NCBI RefSeq assembly: GCF_002158995.1 | Contig: NZ_LOHF01000025.1 | Coordinates: 32,351 to 96,350 of the forward strand | DNA: 64,000 bases | Direction: 5' to 3' | Source of the DNA: Pseudomonas caspiana | Lineage (GTDB): Bacteria > Pseudomonadota > Gammaproteobacteria > Pseudomonadales > Pseudomonadaceae | Shown here: in pieces, positions 25,450 through 35,262 of the stretch | Numbering within the stretch: position 1 is the first letter of the stretch | Layout: every line of letters begins with the position of its first letter | Translations under genes and position numbers: made by a program | Notes under the pieces: generated by a model | Databases searched by the model: none | Told to the model about the DNA's origin: nothing | Seen by the model: only the letters and a program-made list of their open reading frames with translations

Positions 25450-26559
25450 ATGATCAATCTCAAGCAACTGCTCGCGGCAGTACTGTTGTTGTCCACCACG
25501 TTCGGCGCTCATGCCGAGCGCTTGAAAGACATCGCCAGTATTTCCGGCGTACGGGCCAACCAGTTGATCGGTTACGGCCTGGTGGTGGGGCTCAATGGTA
25601 CGGGTGACCAGACCACGCAAACCCCGTTTACCCTGCAGACTTTCAACAACATGCTGGCGCAGTTTGGCATCAAGGTGCCACCTGGCTCCGGCACCGTGCA
25701 GTTGAAAAACGTTGCGGCAGTAGCGGTGTATGCAGACTTGCCTGCGTTCGCCAAGCCGGGTCAGACCGTCGACATTACCGTGTCGTCGATCGGTAACTCG
25801 AAAAGTCTGCGGGGCGGTGCCTTGTTGATGACGCCGATGAAAGGTGTCGACGGCAACGTCTATGCGATCGCTCAGGGCAACCTGGTCGTGGGCGGGTTTG
25901 ATGCGGAAGGCCGTGACGGTTCGAAGATCACTGTCAACGTTCCGTCTTCCGGTCGTATCCCTGGCGGCGCTTCGGTAGAGCGGGCTGTACCGAGCGGTTT
26001 CAACCAGGGCAATACGCTGACGCTGAACCTGAACCGTTCGGACTTCACCACCGCCAAGCGCGTGGTGGACAAGATCAACGATCTGCTTGGTCCAGGTGTT
26101 GCTCAGGCGCTGGATGGCGGCTCGGTCCGAGTGACTGCGCCACTGGATCCGGGGCAGCGCGTTGACTATCTGTCGGTGCTGGAAAACCTCGAAATCGATC
26201 CGGGTCAGACTGCAGCCAAAGTCATTATCAACTCGCGTACGGGCACCATTGTGATTGGGCAGAACGTCAAGGTTTCGCCTGCTGCGGTGACTCACGGCAG
26301 CCTGACAGTGACCATTACCGAGGACCCGATTGTCAGCCAGCCAGGACCGTTGTCCGGTGGTCAGACGGCGGTGGTGCCGCGCTCCAAGGTTAACGCCCAG
26401 CAAGAGCTGCACCCTATGTTCAAGTTCGGTCCTGGTACCACGCTGGACGAGATCGTCCGTGCGGTTAACCAGGTGGGCGCTGCGCCCGGTGACTTGATGG
26501 CAATTCTTGAAGCATTGAAGCAGGCCGGTGCGTTGCAAGCCGACCTGATCGTGATCTGA
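25450..26559 (+). CDS. flgI: Flagellar P-ring protein FlgI
   Basis: 369-residue periplasmic ring subunit. The signal peptide MINLKQLLAAVLLLSTTFGA ends at HA. The family signature ERLKDIASISGVRANQLIGY follows, with GTGDQTTQTPFT soon after. It ends with LMAILEALKQAGALQADLIVI-type sequence typical of FlgI. FlgA in this window is its assembly chaperone. Confidence 0.96.
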   Translation: MINLKQLLAAVLLLSTTFGAHAERLKDIASISGVRANQLIGYGLVVGLNGTGDQTTQTPFTLQTFNNMLAQFGIKVPPGSGTVQLKNVAAVAVYADLPAFAKPGQTVDITVSSIGNSKSLRGGALLMTPMKGVDGNVYAIAQGNLVVGGFDAEGRDGSKITVNVPSSGRIPGGASVERAVPSGFNQGNTLTLNLNRSDFTTAKRVVDKINDLLGPGVAQALDGGSVRVTAPLDPGQRVDYLSVLENLEIDPGQTAAKVIINSRTGTIVIGQNVKVSPAAVTHGSLTVTITEDPIVSQPGPLSGGQTAVVPRSKVNAQQELHPMFKFGPGTTLDEIVRAVNQVGAAPGDLMAILEALKQAGALQADLIVI

Positions 26560-26570
26560 GGACGTTGTCG

Positions 26571-27785
26571 ATGGATATGCCAAAGAGCCCGATTTCTTCA
26601 GGTGTCGATTCAGGTGCGTACACCGACCTTAATCGTCTGAACTCGTTGAAAACCGGTGATGTGAACAGCGATGCCAACCTGAAAAAGGTGGCGCAGGAGT
26701 TCGAGTCGCTGTTCGTCAGTCAGATGCTCAAGGCAATGCGTTCTGCCAACGAAGTGCTGGCCAAGGATAACCCGATGAATACTGCTGCAACCCGGCAGTA
26801 TCAGGATATGTATGACCAGCAGCTCTCCGTGACCCTGTCCGGTCGCGGTAACGGCATTGGTCTGCAAGACGTGCTGATGCGTCAGTTGTCCAAGACCCGC
26901 AACATGCACACCGCTGCAACAGCTGACGCGGCCAAGGGCGATGCTTCGGCCGCCGCAAACGGCTTGGCCGCCAGCGTCCAGCAGCGGCCATTGTGGGCAA
27001 CCCGTTCTGCTTCAAGCGATAAGTCCGCTGTTGTGGCCGAAGGACGCAACGACATGGCCGCGCTCAATTCCCGGCGTCTGGCGTTGCCCAGCAAACTCAC
27101 TGATCGTTTGCTGGCGGGCATCGTGCCGTCTGGCGCGACTGAGTTGGCGCCTCTTGCCCGCAATAATGTGGCGAGCAAAAGCTCTGGCAATGGCGACTGG
27201 ACGATGGATCCGAACCTGGCCCCAGCGACGCCGCAGTATGTGCGCAGCATGGCTCAGCCGCCACTGGCTCCGGCCAAGCGCGCGTTTGGTAATTCCGATG
27301 AGTTTATGGCCACGATGTTGCCGCTGGCCAAGGACGCTGCCGCGCGTATCGGCGTGGATCCGGCGATATTGGTGGCACAGGCTGCGCTTGAAACCGGTTG
27401 GGGCAAATCGATCATGCGTCAGCAGGATGGCAGCAGCAGTCACAACCTGTTCGGTATCAAGGCCACGGGTAGCTGGAACGGGGCGCAGGCCCGGGCAATC
27501 ACCAGCGAGTTCCGTGACGGCAAGATGGTCAAGGAGACGGCGGACTTCCGTTCGTACGACTCCTTCGCAGACAGCTTCCACGACCTGGTAAGCCTGTTGC
27601 AGAACAACAATCGCTATAAAGAAGTGGTTAATTCTGCCGATAACCCGGAACAGTTTGTAAAAGAGTTGCAGAAGGCTGGATACGCTACCGATCCAGACTA
27701 TGCCAGCAAAATTTCGCAGATTGCGAAACAGATGAAGAGTTACCAGAACTACGCCGCCGCTACGGGCTCTTCCACGACTTTATAA
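26571..27785 (+). CDS. flgJ: Rod cap and peptidoglycan hydrolase FlgJ
   Basis: 404-residue two-domain protein. The N-terminal rod-cap scaffold (about 25-110, KKVAQEFESLFVSQMLKAMR) is followed by a linker and a C-terminal glucosaminidase domain (about 245-400) with AQAALETGWGKSI holding the catalytic Glu and HNLFGIKA. The enzyme part opens the cell wall for the rod. The start at 26571 follows GAGGACGTTGTCG; a second ATG two codons later is possible. The linker is long, making this FlgJ larger than the enteric form. Confidence 0.94.
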   Translation: MDMPKSPISSGVDSGAYTDLNRLNSLKTGDVNSDANLKKVAQEFESLFVSQMLKAMRSANEVLAKDNPMNTAATRQYQDMYDQQLSVTLSGRGNGIGLQDVLMRQLSKTRNMHTAATADAAKGDASAAANGLAASVQQRPLWATRSASSDKSAVVAEGRNDMAALNSRRLALPSKLTDRLLAGIVPSGATELAPLARNNVASKSSGNGDWTMDPNLAPATPQYVRSMAQPPLAPAKRAFGNSDEFMATMLPLAKDAAARIGVDPAILVAQAALETGWGKSIMRQQDGSSSHNLFGIKATGSWNGAQARAITSEFRDGKMVKETADFRSYDSFADSFHDLVSLLQNNNRYKEVVNSADNPEQFVKELQKAGYATDPDYASKISQIAKQMKSYQNYAAATGSSTTL

Positions 27786-27795
27786 GGTTTTAATC

Positions 27796-29859
27796 ATGTC
27801 GCTGCTTTCAATTGGGTTGTCCGGGATTAACGCGAGCAGTGCCGCGATCAATACCATCGGTAACAACACGGCTAACGTGGATACCGCTGGTTATTCGCGT
27901 CAGCAGGTGATGACTACTGCTTCGGCACAGCGCAATATCGGCATTGGTGTTGGCTTCATCGGTACAGGCACGACCCTGTCCGATGTGCGCCGCATCTACA
28001 ACAGCTATCTTGACGCCCAATTGCAGTCCAGTACCTCACTCAGCGCAGACGCGGTCGCCTATTCCGGGCAGGCCAGCAAGACCGACACCTTGCTGTCTGA
28101 CAGCACGACCGGCGTGGCGGCGCAGTTGTCGAAGTTCTTCACCGACCTGCAAAGTATTGCGACATACCCTACGCAGTCGGCGGAGCGCTCTTCGTTTCTG
28201 ACGCAGGCAAATGCACTGTCGGCGCGCTTCAACTCAGTGGCTGCGCAGCTGTCTTCGCAGAACGAAAACGTCAACTCGCAACTGAGTACGTTCACGACTC
28301 AAGTCAATGAGTTGACCACGACCATTGCCAGCCTGAACAAACAGATTACCCAGGCGTCTGGCGGCAACACTTCGCCAAACAGCCTGCTTGATTCGCGCAA
28401 CGAAGCGGTGCGCCAGCTCAGCGGCCTGGTGGGCGTTAAAGTCATTGAAACCAATGGTAACTACGACGTTTATACCGGTACCGGACAATCGTTGGTCAGC
28501 GGTTCGTCGGCGTACAAAATGTCGGCTACCCCGAGTAAAGAAGATCCGCTGCAGTACAACGTCCAGATCACCTATGGAAACACTGATACCGATGTGACGT
28601 CAGTGATCACGGGCGGCTCGATTGGTGGTTTGCTGCGTTACCGTTCCGAAGTGTTGACGCCTGCGACCAACGAGCTGGGTCGCGTTGCTATTGTCTTGTC
28701 CGATCAGATCAACAAGCAGTTGATGCAGGGTATCGACAGCAAAGGCAACTTCGGCACCGCGTTGTTCAATAGCATCAACGATGCTGCTCTGATCACCCAG
28801 CGCAGCACCGGTGCAACGACCAACAGTGCGGGTTCCGGCAACCTGAGCGTGACGATCGGCAATGCCAGTGCGTTGACCGCTGACGATTACGAAGTGACCT
28901 TCACCGGCCCTACCGATAACGACTACCTGGTGCGCCGTTTGCCCAATGGCGAGTCTGTCGGTACGGGTTCGCTGACCGACGATCCTCCCAAGCAATTCGA
29001 AGGCTTCAGCCTGTCCCTCAGCGGGGCAGCGGTGAAAGCCGGCGACGTATTCAAAGTGACGCCGACGCGCAATGGCGCCTCGGGCCTGGCTGTAGCGCTG
29101 ACCGATCCCAAAGACATCGCTGCTGCTGCGCCGCTGACGGCGACTGCCGGTGCGAGCAACTCCGGCACCGGTGGTTTCACTCAGCCGTCGATTAGCAGCC
29201 CTGTCGATATCTACGACACGACCAAAGTGACCGACTGGAGAAACGCTGTTCAGAGCAATACGCCGATGCGTATTGTCATGGGAACGGTCACCAGTGGCGT
29301 GCAAAGCTATTCGTTGGTGAATGCCCAAGGCGCACCAGTGCTCGATCAGAATGGTACCGCTATCACCGGCACGATCATCCCTGGCCAGAGCAACAACCTC
29401 AAGCTCAACGTGGGCTACACAGACAACAGCACCACCCCGGCTTCACAAACCGCGCTGACCATTGAAATGTCAGTATCCGGTACGCCGCAACCCAATGACA
29501 CCTTTAGCATCTCGATGACGGGCGGGGGTTCTTCGGATAACCGCAATGCTACGGCCGCTGTTGCCTTGCAGACCGCCAAGACGGTCGGTGTGAACAATGG
29601 CAATGTGGGCACCAGCCTGTCCGGTGCGTACGGTGATCTGGTGGGCACGGTGGGTACCCGGTCAAGTCAGGGTAAAAGTGACGTCACCGCGACCGCGGCC
29701 GTTCTGACCCAGGCCAAGTCTGCACGTGACTCCGTCTCGGGCGTTTCCCTGGATGAAGAAGCGGCCAACCTGATCAAGTACCAGCAGTACTACACCGCGT
29801 CTTCGCAAATCATCAAAGCAGCGCAGTCGATCTTCTCGACGCTGCTCAACAGCCTTTAA
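27796..29859 (+). CDS. flgK: Hook-filament junction protein FlgK (HAP1)
   Basis: 687-residue junction protein secreted through the flagellar channel. The N-terminal axial motif is NTIGNNTANVDTAGYSRQQV; the C-terminal end has GVSLDEEAANLIKYQQYYTA and SQIIKAAQSIFSTLL. The middle is a long variable domain. FlgN in this window is its chaperone. It lies 10 bases after flgJ. Confidence 0.95.
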   Translation: MSLLSIGLSGINASSAAINTIGNNTANVDTAGYSRQQVMTTASAQRNIGIGVGFIGTGTTLSDVRRIYNSYLDAQLQSSTSLSADAVAYSGQASKTDTLLSDSTTGVAAQLSKFFTDLQSIATYPTQSAERSSFLTQANALSARFNSVAAQLSSQNENVNSQLSTFTTQVNELTTTIASLNKQITQASGGNTSPNSLLDSRNEAVRQLSGLVGVKVIETNGNYDVYTGTGQSLVSGSSAYKMSATPSKEDPLQYNVQITYGNTDTDVTSVITGGSIGGLLRYRSEVLTPATNELGRVAIVLSDQINKQLMQGIDSKGNFGTALFNSINDAALITQRSTGATTNSAGSGNLSVTIGNASALTADDYEVTFTGPTDNDYLVRRLPNGESVGTGSLTDDPPKQFEGFSLSLSGAAVKAGDVFKVTPTRNGASGLAVALTDPKDIAAAAPLTATAGASNSGTGGFTQPSISSPVDIYDTTKVTDWRNAVQSNTPMRIVMGTVTSGVQSYSLVNAQGAPVLDQNGTAITGTIIPGQSNNLKLNVGYTDNSTTPASQTALTIEMSVSGTPQPNDTFSISMTGGGSSDNRNATAAVALQTAKTVGVNNGNVGTSLSGAYGDLVGTVGTRSSQGKSDVTATAAVLTQAKSARDSVSGVSLDEEAANLIKYQQYYTASSQIIKAAQSIFSTLLNSL

Positions 29860-29872
29860 GGAATCGTAAATC

Positions 29873-31465
29873 ATGCGTATTTCTACTACTCAGTTTTACG
29901 AAATCTCGACCCAGAACTATCAGCGCAGCTACGCGAACGTGCTCAAGACGGGCGAAGAGGTCTCCAGCGGGGTGAAGCTCAATACCGCCAGCGACGACCC
30001 GGTCGGTGCGGCTCGTGTTCTGCAGCTTTCTCAGCAGAACTCAATGCTGACGCAGTACAAGTCGAACATTAACGTTATCAATACCAACATTGCCAACTCT
30101 GAAACGGCACTGACCAGCATCGGGTCGGCCATCCAGGCTGCGCGTGAGCTGATCATCAAGGCTGGCAACGGTTCCTACACTGACTCTGACCGTGTTTCGA
30201 CCGCGGGTGAGCTCAAGCAACTGCAAAGTCAGATTCTGGGTTTGATGAACACCCAGGATTCCAATGGCCAGTACATTTTTTCCGGCACCAAGTCCTCAAC
30301 GCCGCCGTACTCGATGAACTCTGACGGGACTTACACCTATAACGGTGATCAGACGACCATCGATCTTGCCGTGGGTGATGGGCTCAAACTGCCAAGTAAT
30401 GTCACTGGCTTTGAAGCATTCGAAAAGGCCGTCAACACAACGCGTGTGTCGTCTACCGTCAGTGCCGGTCCCAACGACGGCAAGGTAGGGCTGACCAGCG
30501 GTCTGGTGAAGTCCACCTCGGCTTACAACGACAGCTTTCAGAGCGGCGAACCCTACACGCTGACGTTCACCAGCGGCAGTACATTCCAGATCTTTGACAG
30601 CGCCGGTAACGACAAGACCAGTGAAGTATCGACGACAGGTAACTTCGACTTCAGCACCTTCGAGAATCAGACTTTCAATTTCCGTGGTGTGGAGTTGAAC
30701 TTGAACGTCAACCTGACGGCTGCCGAGAAAGCCACCGCAGCCACTGCTGGTGCGGTGTTGACCGGGCGCAGCTTCGAGGTCGCGTCGACCCCTGACAGCG
30801 TGACCGCCATCCGTAACCCGGGCAATACGTCGAGCACTGCCATCACTCAGTCCGCGGTTGGCTCGAGCGCGGCGGACAAGACTGCATTCAACACAACATT
30901 CCCGAGCAGCGGCGCAACGCTGCGCTACTCCACGGTCAATGGTTATGAGCTTTACGCTTCGCCTTATGCAGCCGGTAACACCCCGGTCGCAACCGGCGTA
31001 GTAACCGGCTCGACGGTCAAGGCGGCTGGTGTCGACTTCACGATCGCGGGCGGTCCGCCAAATGACGGTGACATTTTCATCATCGAGTCCGGTACGCACC
31101 AGACGGAGAACGTGCTCAACACGTTGACCGCAGCCATCAAAGCGATCAGTACCCCTAGCGATGGAAATCTGGTTGCAACCCAGGCGCTGAATTCGGCACT
31201 GACTTCCGCGCTGGGTAACATCACCAGCAGCGGTGAGCAAGTGAGCACTGCTATCTCTGCCGGTGGTGCACGGCAGAATGCCGCGATTGCACAGGGCACA
31301 ACCAACGATCTATTGTTGGGCAACAACGAACTTGAGTCAGGCAAAATCGTGAACAGCGATGTTGTTGAAGCGACGACACGTCTGACTTTGCAGAAGACCA
31401 TGCTGGAAGCATCGCAAATGGTCTTTACCCAGTTGTCCAAGTTGAACCTGTTCAGCCAGATCTAA
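29873..31465 (+). CDS. flgL: Hook-filament junction protein FlgL (HAP3)
   Basis: 530-residue junction protein with flagellin-like ends: N-terminal MRISTTQFYEISTQNYQRSY and SGVKLNTASDDPVGAARVLQ, C-terminal VEATTRLTLQKTMLEASQMV. The central insertion makes it larger than the enteric form. It is the last structural gene of flgF-L; the glycosyltransferase genes follow 87 bases later with no terminator I can see between, so read-through is likely. Confidence 0.95.
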   Translation: MRISTTQFYEISTQNYQRSYANVLKTGEEVSSGVKLNTASDDPVGAARVLQLSQQNSMLTQYKSNINVINTNIANSETALTSIGSAIQAARELIIKAGNGSYTDSDRVSTAGELKQLQSQILGLMNTQDSNGQYIFSGTKSSTPPYSMNSDGTYTYNGDQTTIDLAVGDGLKLPSNVTGFEAFEKAVNTTRVSSTVSAGPNDGKVGLTSGLVKSTSAYNDSFQSGEPYTLTFTSGSTFQIFDSAGNDKTSEVSTTGNFDFSTFENQTFNFRGVELNLNVNLTAAEKATAATAGAVLTGRSFEVASTPDSVTAIRNPGNTSSTAITQSAVGSSAADKTAFNTTFPSSGATLRYSTVNGYELYASPYAAGNTPVATGVVTGSTVKAAGVDFTIAGGPPNDGDIFIIESGTHQTENVLNTLTAAIKAISTPSDGNLVATQALNSALTSALGNITSSGEQVSTAISAGGARQNAAIAQGTTNDLLLGNNELESGKIVNSDVVEATTRLTLQKTMLEASQMVFTQLSKLNLFSQI

Positions 31466-31552
31466 CACTCTGGCGTCGAGCGCAGGCCGTTTTTTTAGCG
31501 GTGAGAGGGGGCCAGGATTTGGCTGGTTCCCCGCCGCTCGTGAGTTAGTACA

Positions 31553-34500
31553 GTGAATCAAACTCCTCTCGTTAGTATCGTCATTCCCGCCTTCAATCCA
31601 CGCTACTTTCGAGCGGCGCTGCAAAGTGCCCTGGCTCAGGTTTACGAGCCGCTCGAGATCATCGTCTGCGACGACTGCCCTTCGAACGAAATCAAAGACA
31701 TCTATGACGAACTGGCGCAGTCCTCGGCCGTCGTTACGCGCTATGTCAAAAATCCGCACCGGCTGGGTTTTCAGGGCAACATGCTCAAATGTCTGGACGA
31801 GGCCAGTGGCGAATACATCAAGTTTCTTTGTGATGATGACCGCCTGGACATCAATTGCGTCGCCCGTCAGGCCCCGGCGCTGGACGCTCTGCCAGACGTA
31901 CAGTTGGTGATCAGCCGACGACACCTGGTTGATGTTGAGGATTACATTCTTCCCGCGCGCATGGAGAACATAGGACTGGTGCCCTATGACGCTCTGTTCA
32001 AGGGCGAAGATATGCTGGCGATTCATGAAAAGACGCCGCGCAACTATCTTGGCGGTTTCAGCGGTGCGTTGATGCGCACTGCCGATGTTCGCCACTATCT
32101 GCCTTCCCTCGCGCAGCCAGGCCAGGGCTTTGCAGGGCTGCTGGATTTTGCTTTGTTCAACTGCTTGCTTCGGCGCGGAAATCTGGTCGCTTTACATAGC
32201 ACCGACAGCGTTGAGCGATTGCACCCCAAGCGTATGAGCCAGCAGCCTGAGTTACTTGGGGCAACCACGACCGAATGGGGCTGGCTCGGTGAGATGCTCA
32301 AGGTACGTAGCGGTGAGCAGGCTCCAGCTTCGGGCTGGGTACGTTTTGCTTCTCTGAAAAATGTTCTCGCCGATACGGATTGGGAATGGGACGAAGTTGG
32401 CCTGTATGGGTTGATGGCCGCGCGGCAAGGCATCATGAATAGCCGTGCCGGCAGTGATGCAGATAGCTATTCCGAATTTTATGCGGCTTGGCTGGCATGC
32501 CGTGTGTTCACACCCTGGCAGAAAAAATACCTGCCCCGGCGCGTTGCCAGTTGGGCATCGCAACCAAGAATCGTACCGGTGATCATTGATCAATACGGGG
32601 ATTCTGACGCGCTGGATTTGACACTCAAAAGTATTGCCGTTCAGGCGTATGCCGCTGAATCAGTGGTGGTGTTCACCGACACTGTGAGCGCGATGGATGC
32701 ACAGGTCTTGCGTCTTCCGCTACAGGCCAGTCTCGGTCAGCAACTCAATGATCTATTGCCATTGCTGGAAAATGCTGACTGGATCTACCTGTTACGCGCA
32801 GGTGACCGGCTGACCGAACCTGCTTTGATGGTTCTGGCCGAGCGCGTTGCCCAGAAGCCAGGGCTACTGTGCGTGTACAGCGATGAAGGCGCCTTGCATG
32901 AAGGGGATGAGTCTCAGGTTCCAGTGTTCAAACCCGACTTCAATCTGGACCTGATGCGTGGCTACCCTTATGTCGGTCGGACTCTGGCGTTCGAGCGACG
33001 CGCATTGCTGGATCTCGGTGGTTTTGACGCTGTACATGGCGAGTTGGCGCCGCACGATGTTATCTGGCGAATAGTCGAGAGCACTGGCCCGCAGGCGATT
33101 GAGCACATCGCCGAGATTCAGGTCGAGTCCAGGCTGGCGCTGAGCGATTGGTTGTCGTTGCCCGAGGTCATCGAGCGCAGTGAACCGCTGGTTGCGGCGC
33201 ATTTGCAGCGTTTGGGCATCGAGCACGTCATTCATCATGATCAGATGCCGTTGCTCAACCGCATCGAGTATGTGCACGACTTCAGCCCGCTGATCTCGAT
33301 CATCATCAGCAGCAAAGACCAATTGTTTGCTCTGGAGCGCTGTGTCGACAGCTTGCTCAGCAAAACTGCTTATGTGAATTACGAAGTCCTGCTCGTCGAC
33401 AGGGCCAGTGAAAGTCAGGATGCCCGTACCTGGTTCGCGGCCATGGGCGAGCTGGGTAGCGACAAGCTTCGGGTATTGTCGGCTCCTGATCCTGAGAACG
33501 ACGCCGCCACTCTGAATTTTGCTGCCCGGCAAGCGCGCGGCGAATACCTGCTGCTGTTGAGCCCTCATGCGGTGATCTTCGATAGCCACTGGCTGGACGG
33601 CTTGCTCAACCATGCCCAGAGACCGGAAGTGGGAATAGTGGGTAGCCGCGTGCTCGACTCCCAGGGGGCGATCATTTACGCGGGCATGGTACTGGGAATG
33701 AACGGCCTTGCGGGTAGGCCTTCCGTACATCAGCCTGCTACGTCTACCGGCTATATGCAGCGTTTGCAGCTCGCGCAGAACTGGAGCGCACTCAGCGGCA
33801 ATTGCCTGATGGTGCGTAAAGAGGTGTTCGACACCGCTGGCGCGATGGAGGAGTCCGTCTTCACCCAGGGCCTGAACGACCTCGACCTGTGCATGCGTGT
33901 GGGCCGTGATGGCTACCTGATTGTCTGGACGCCAGCGTCCTCGATCATTCTCATCGAGCCTGCAGCGTTGCCTCGCAGTGAGTCGTCGAGCGCGCGGTTG
34001 AAGCAGGAGCAGGAGGCGTTCTACCTCCGCTGGCTGCCGCGCATCGCCCGCGACCCCGCATACAATCCGAACCTGTCTCTGAGCGAGTCGTTGTCATTCA
34101 GTATTGAACAAGGGTTGCGTGCTGGATGGAACCCGTTCGTCACGCGCAATTTGCCGTCCATTCTGGGCATGGCCGTCAACTCATCGGCGGTCGGGCACTA
34201 TCGGGTCAGTCATCCGCTGCAAGAACTGCAGGCCGCAGGACGAATTATTGGCAAAATGAGTTACGAGTCGCCTTCGATTATCGAAATCGAGCGCCAGTCA
34301 CCGGATGTCATTGTTTTTCAGGGGCGGTATACAGAGGCCAAGGTTCCGGACATCTATCAGGTCAAAACGTATTCCAGTGCGATGCGCATTTTTGAACTGG
34401 ATGACTACATCGCTGACGTTCCCGAGAAGAATGAGCACCGACGCAACATGCCCGACAATATCGGCGCCATGTTACGCAAAGGGATCGCCGGTTGTGATCG

Positions 34501-35140
34501 GGTTGTCGTATCGACCCACCCGTTGGCGCAGGCCTTGTCAAGCATGCACACGGACATTCGTGTAGTGCCAAACATGTTGGCCACCCAGTTATGGAGCACT
34601 CTGAAAAAGAGTCAGCGCCGTACCTCCGGGAAGCCTCGTATAGGATGGGGTGGCGGTACCAGTCACCGGGGCGATCTTGAGCTCATCGCAGATGTCGTTC
34701 GTGAGCTCGCCAATGAGGTGGAGTGGGTCTTTTTTGGCATGTGCCCTGATTTGCTCCGGCCTTACATTCACGAGTTTCACTCTGCGGTAGCCCTTAGCAG
34801 TTACCCTGCAAAACTTGCCAGCCTCAATCTGGATCTCGCTCTGGCTCCATTGGAGTTCCATATCTTCAATGATTGCAAAAGCAATCTGCGGCTTCTGGAA
34901 TACGGAGCGTGCGGGTATCCGGTAATTTGTTCCGATACCGAGGCTTACCGCGGTCATCTGCCTGCGACCCGTATTCACACGAATACCACCCAGGAGTGGT
35001 TGGCAGCCATTCGCATGCACCTCTCGGATCCCGACGCCAGCTATCGCATGGGCGACGAATTGCAGGAAGCGGTGTTGCGCGATTTCATGTTGAGGGGGGA
35101 TAACCTCCAGTACTGGGCTAACGGATGGCTGCCGGACTAA
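31553..35140 (+). CDS. fgt1: Flagellin glycosyltransferase, Fgt1-like
   Basis: 1195-residue protein beginning at a GTG. Modules: N-terminal GT2 (SIVIPAFNPRYFRAALQSAL, acidic FLCDDDRLD), a middle GT-A-like region, a second GT2 (SIIISSKDQLFALERCVDSL) with LLNHAQRPEVGIVGSRVLD, and a C-terminal GT-B-like domain (KPRIGWGGGTSHRG, LLEYGACGYPVICSD). Position between flgL and fliC is that of fgt1 in P. syringae, where loss abolishes flagellin glycosylation. It is a clear paralogue of the protein at 5602-9123. The expected role is attaching the first sugars (rhamnose in P. syringae) to flagellin serines; the sugar here is inferred. Confidence 0.88.
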   Translation: MNQTPLVSIVIPAFNPRYFRAALQSALAQVYEPLEIIVCDDCPSNEIKDIYDELAQSSAVVTRYVKNPHRLGFQGNMLKCLDEASGEYIKFLCDDDRLDINCVARQAPALDALPDVQLVISRRHLVDVEDYILPARMENIGLVPYDALFKGEDMLAIHEKTPRNYLGGFSGALMRTADVRHYLPSLAQPGQGFAGLLDFALFNCLLRRGNLVALHSTDSVERLHPKRMSQQPELLGATTTEWGWLGEMLKVRSGEQAPASGWVRFASLKNVLADTDWEWDEVGLYGLMAARQGIMNSRAGSDADSYSEFYAAWLACRVFTPWQKKYLPRRVASWASQPRIVPVIIDQYGDSDALDLTLKSIAVQAYAAESVVVFTDTVSAMDAQVLRLPLQASLGQQLNDLLPLLENADWIYLLRAGDRLTEPALMVLAERVAQKPGLLCVYSDEGALHEGDESQVPVFKPDFNLDLMRGYPYVGRTLAFERRALLDLGGFDAVHGELAPHDVIWRIVESTGPQAIEHIAEIQVESRLALSDWLSLPEVIERSEPLVAAHLQRLGIEHVIHHDQMPLLNRIEYVHDFSPLISIIISSKDQLFALERCVDSLLSKTAYVNYEVLLVDRASESQDARTWFAAMGELGSDKLRVLSAPDPENDAATLNFAARQARGEYLLLLSPHAVIFDSHWLDGLLNHAQRPEVGIVGSRVLDSQGAIIYAGMVLGMNGLAGRPSVHQPATSTGYMQRLQLAQNWSALSGNCLMVRKEVFDTAGAMEESVFTQGLNDLDLCMRVGRDGYLIVWTPASSIILIEPAALPRSESSSARLKQEQEAFYLRWLPRIARDPAYNPNLSLSESLSFSIEQGLRAGWNPFVTRNLPSILGMAVNSSAVGHYRVSHPLQELQAAGRIIGKMSYESPSIIEIERQSPDVIVFQGRYTEAKVPDIYQVKTYSSAMRIFELDDYIADVPEKNEHRRNMPDNIGAMLRKGIAGCDRVVVSTHPLAQALSSMHTDIRVVPNMLATQLWSTLKKSQRRTSGKPRIGWGGGTSHRGDLELIADVVRELANEVEWVFFGMCPDLLRPYIHEFHSAVALSSYPAKLASLNLDLALAPLEFHIFNDCKSNLRLLEYGACGYPVICSDTEAYRGHLPATRIHTNTTQEWLAAIRMHLSDPDASYRMGDELQEAVLRDFMLRGDNLQYWANGWLPD

Positions 35141-35262
35141 CACCATTCATAAAATCGCTGTGGCACTCTGTGTGCTGCGGTTGCTGTGTTTCGCTCTTGC
35201 TTCGGCGCGGGATAAAAAGTCCTGTGAGTTGAAGGTGACATTGGTTCGCTATAGGAAAGGCT

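Noticed and set aside
25414..26583. 389-codon open frame antisense to flgI
   Set aside because: A shadow of the high-GC flgI gene; no motif, and flgI is unmistakable on the other strand.
30296..31240. 314-codon open frame antisense to flgL
   Set aside because: A shadow frame rich in Arg, Val and Gly caused by codon bias of flgL.
31515..31540. Possible sigma54 site before the fgt1-like gene (GG-N10-GC)
   Set aside because: Only the two dinucleotides fit; the -12 flank is CCGC rather than TTGC.
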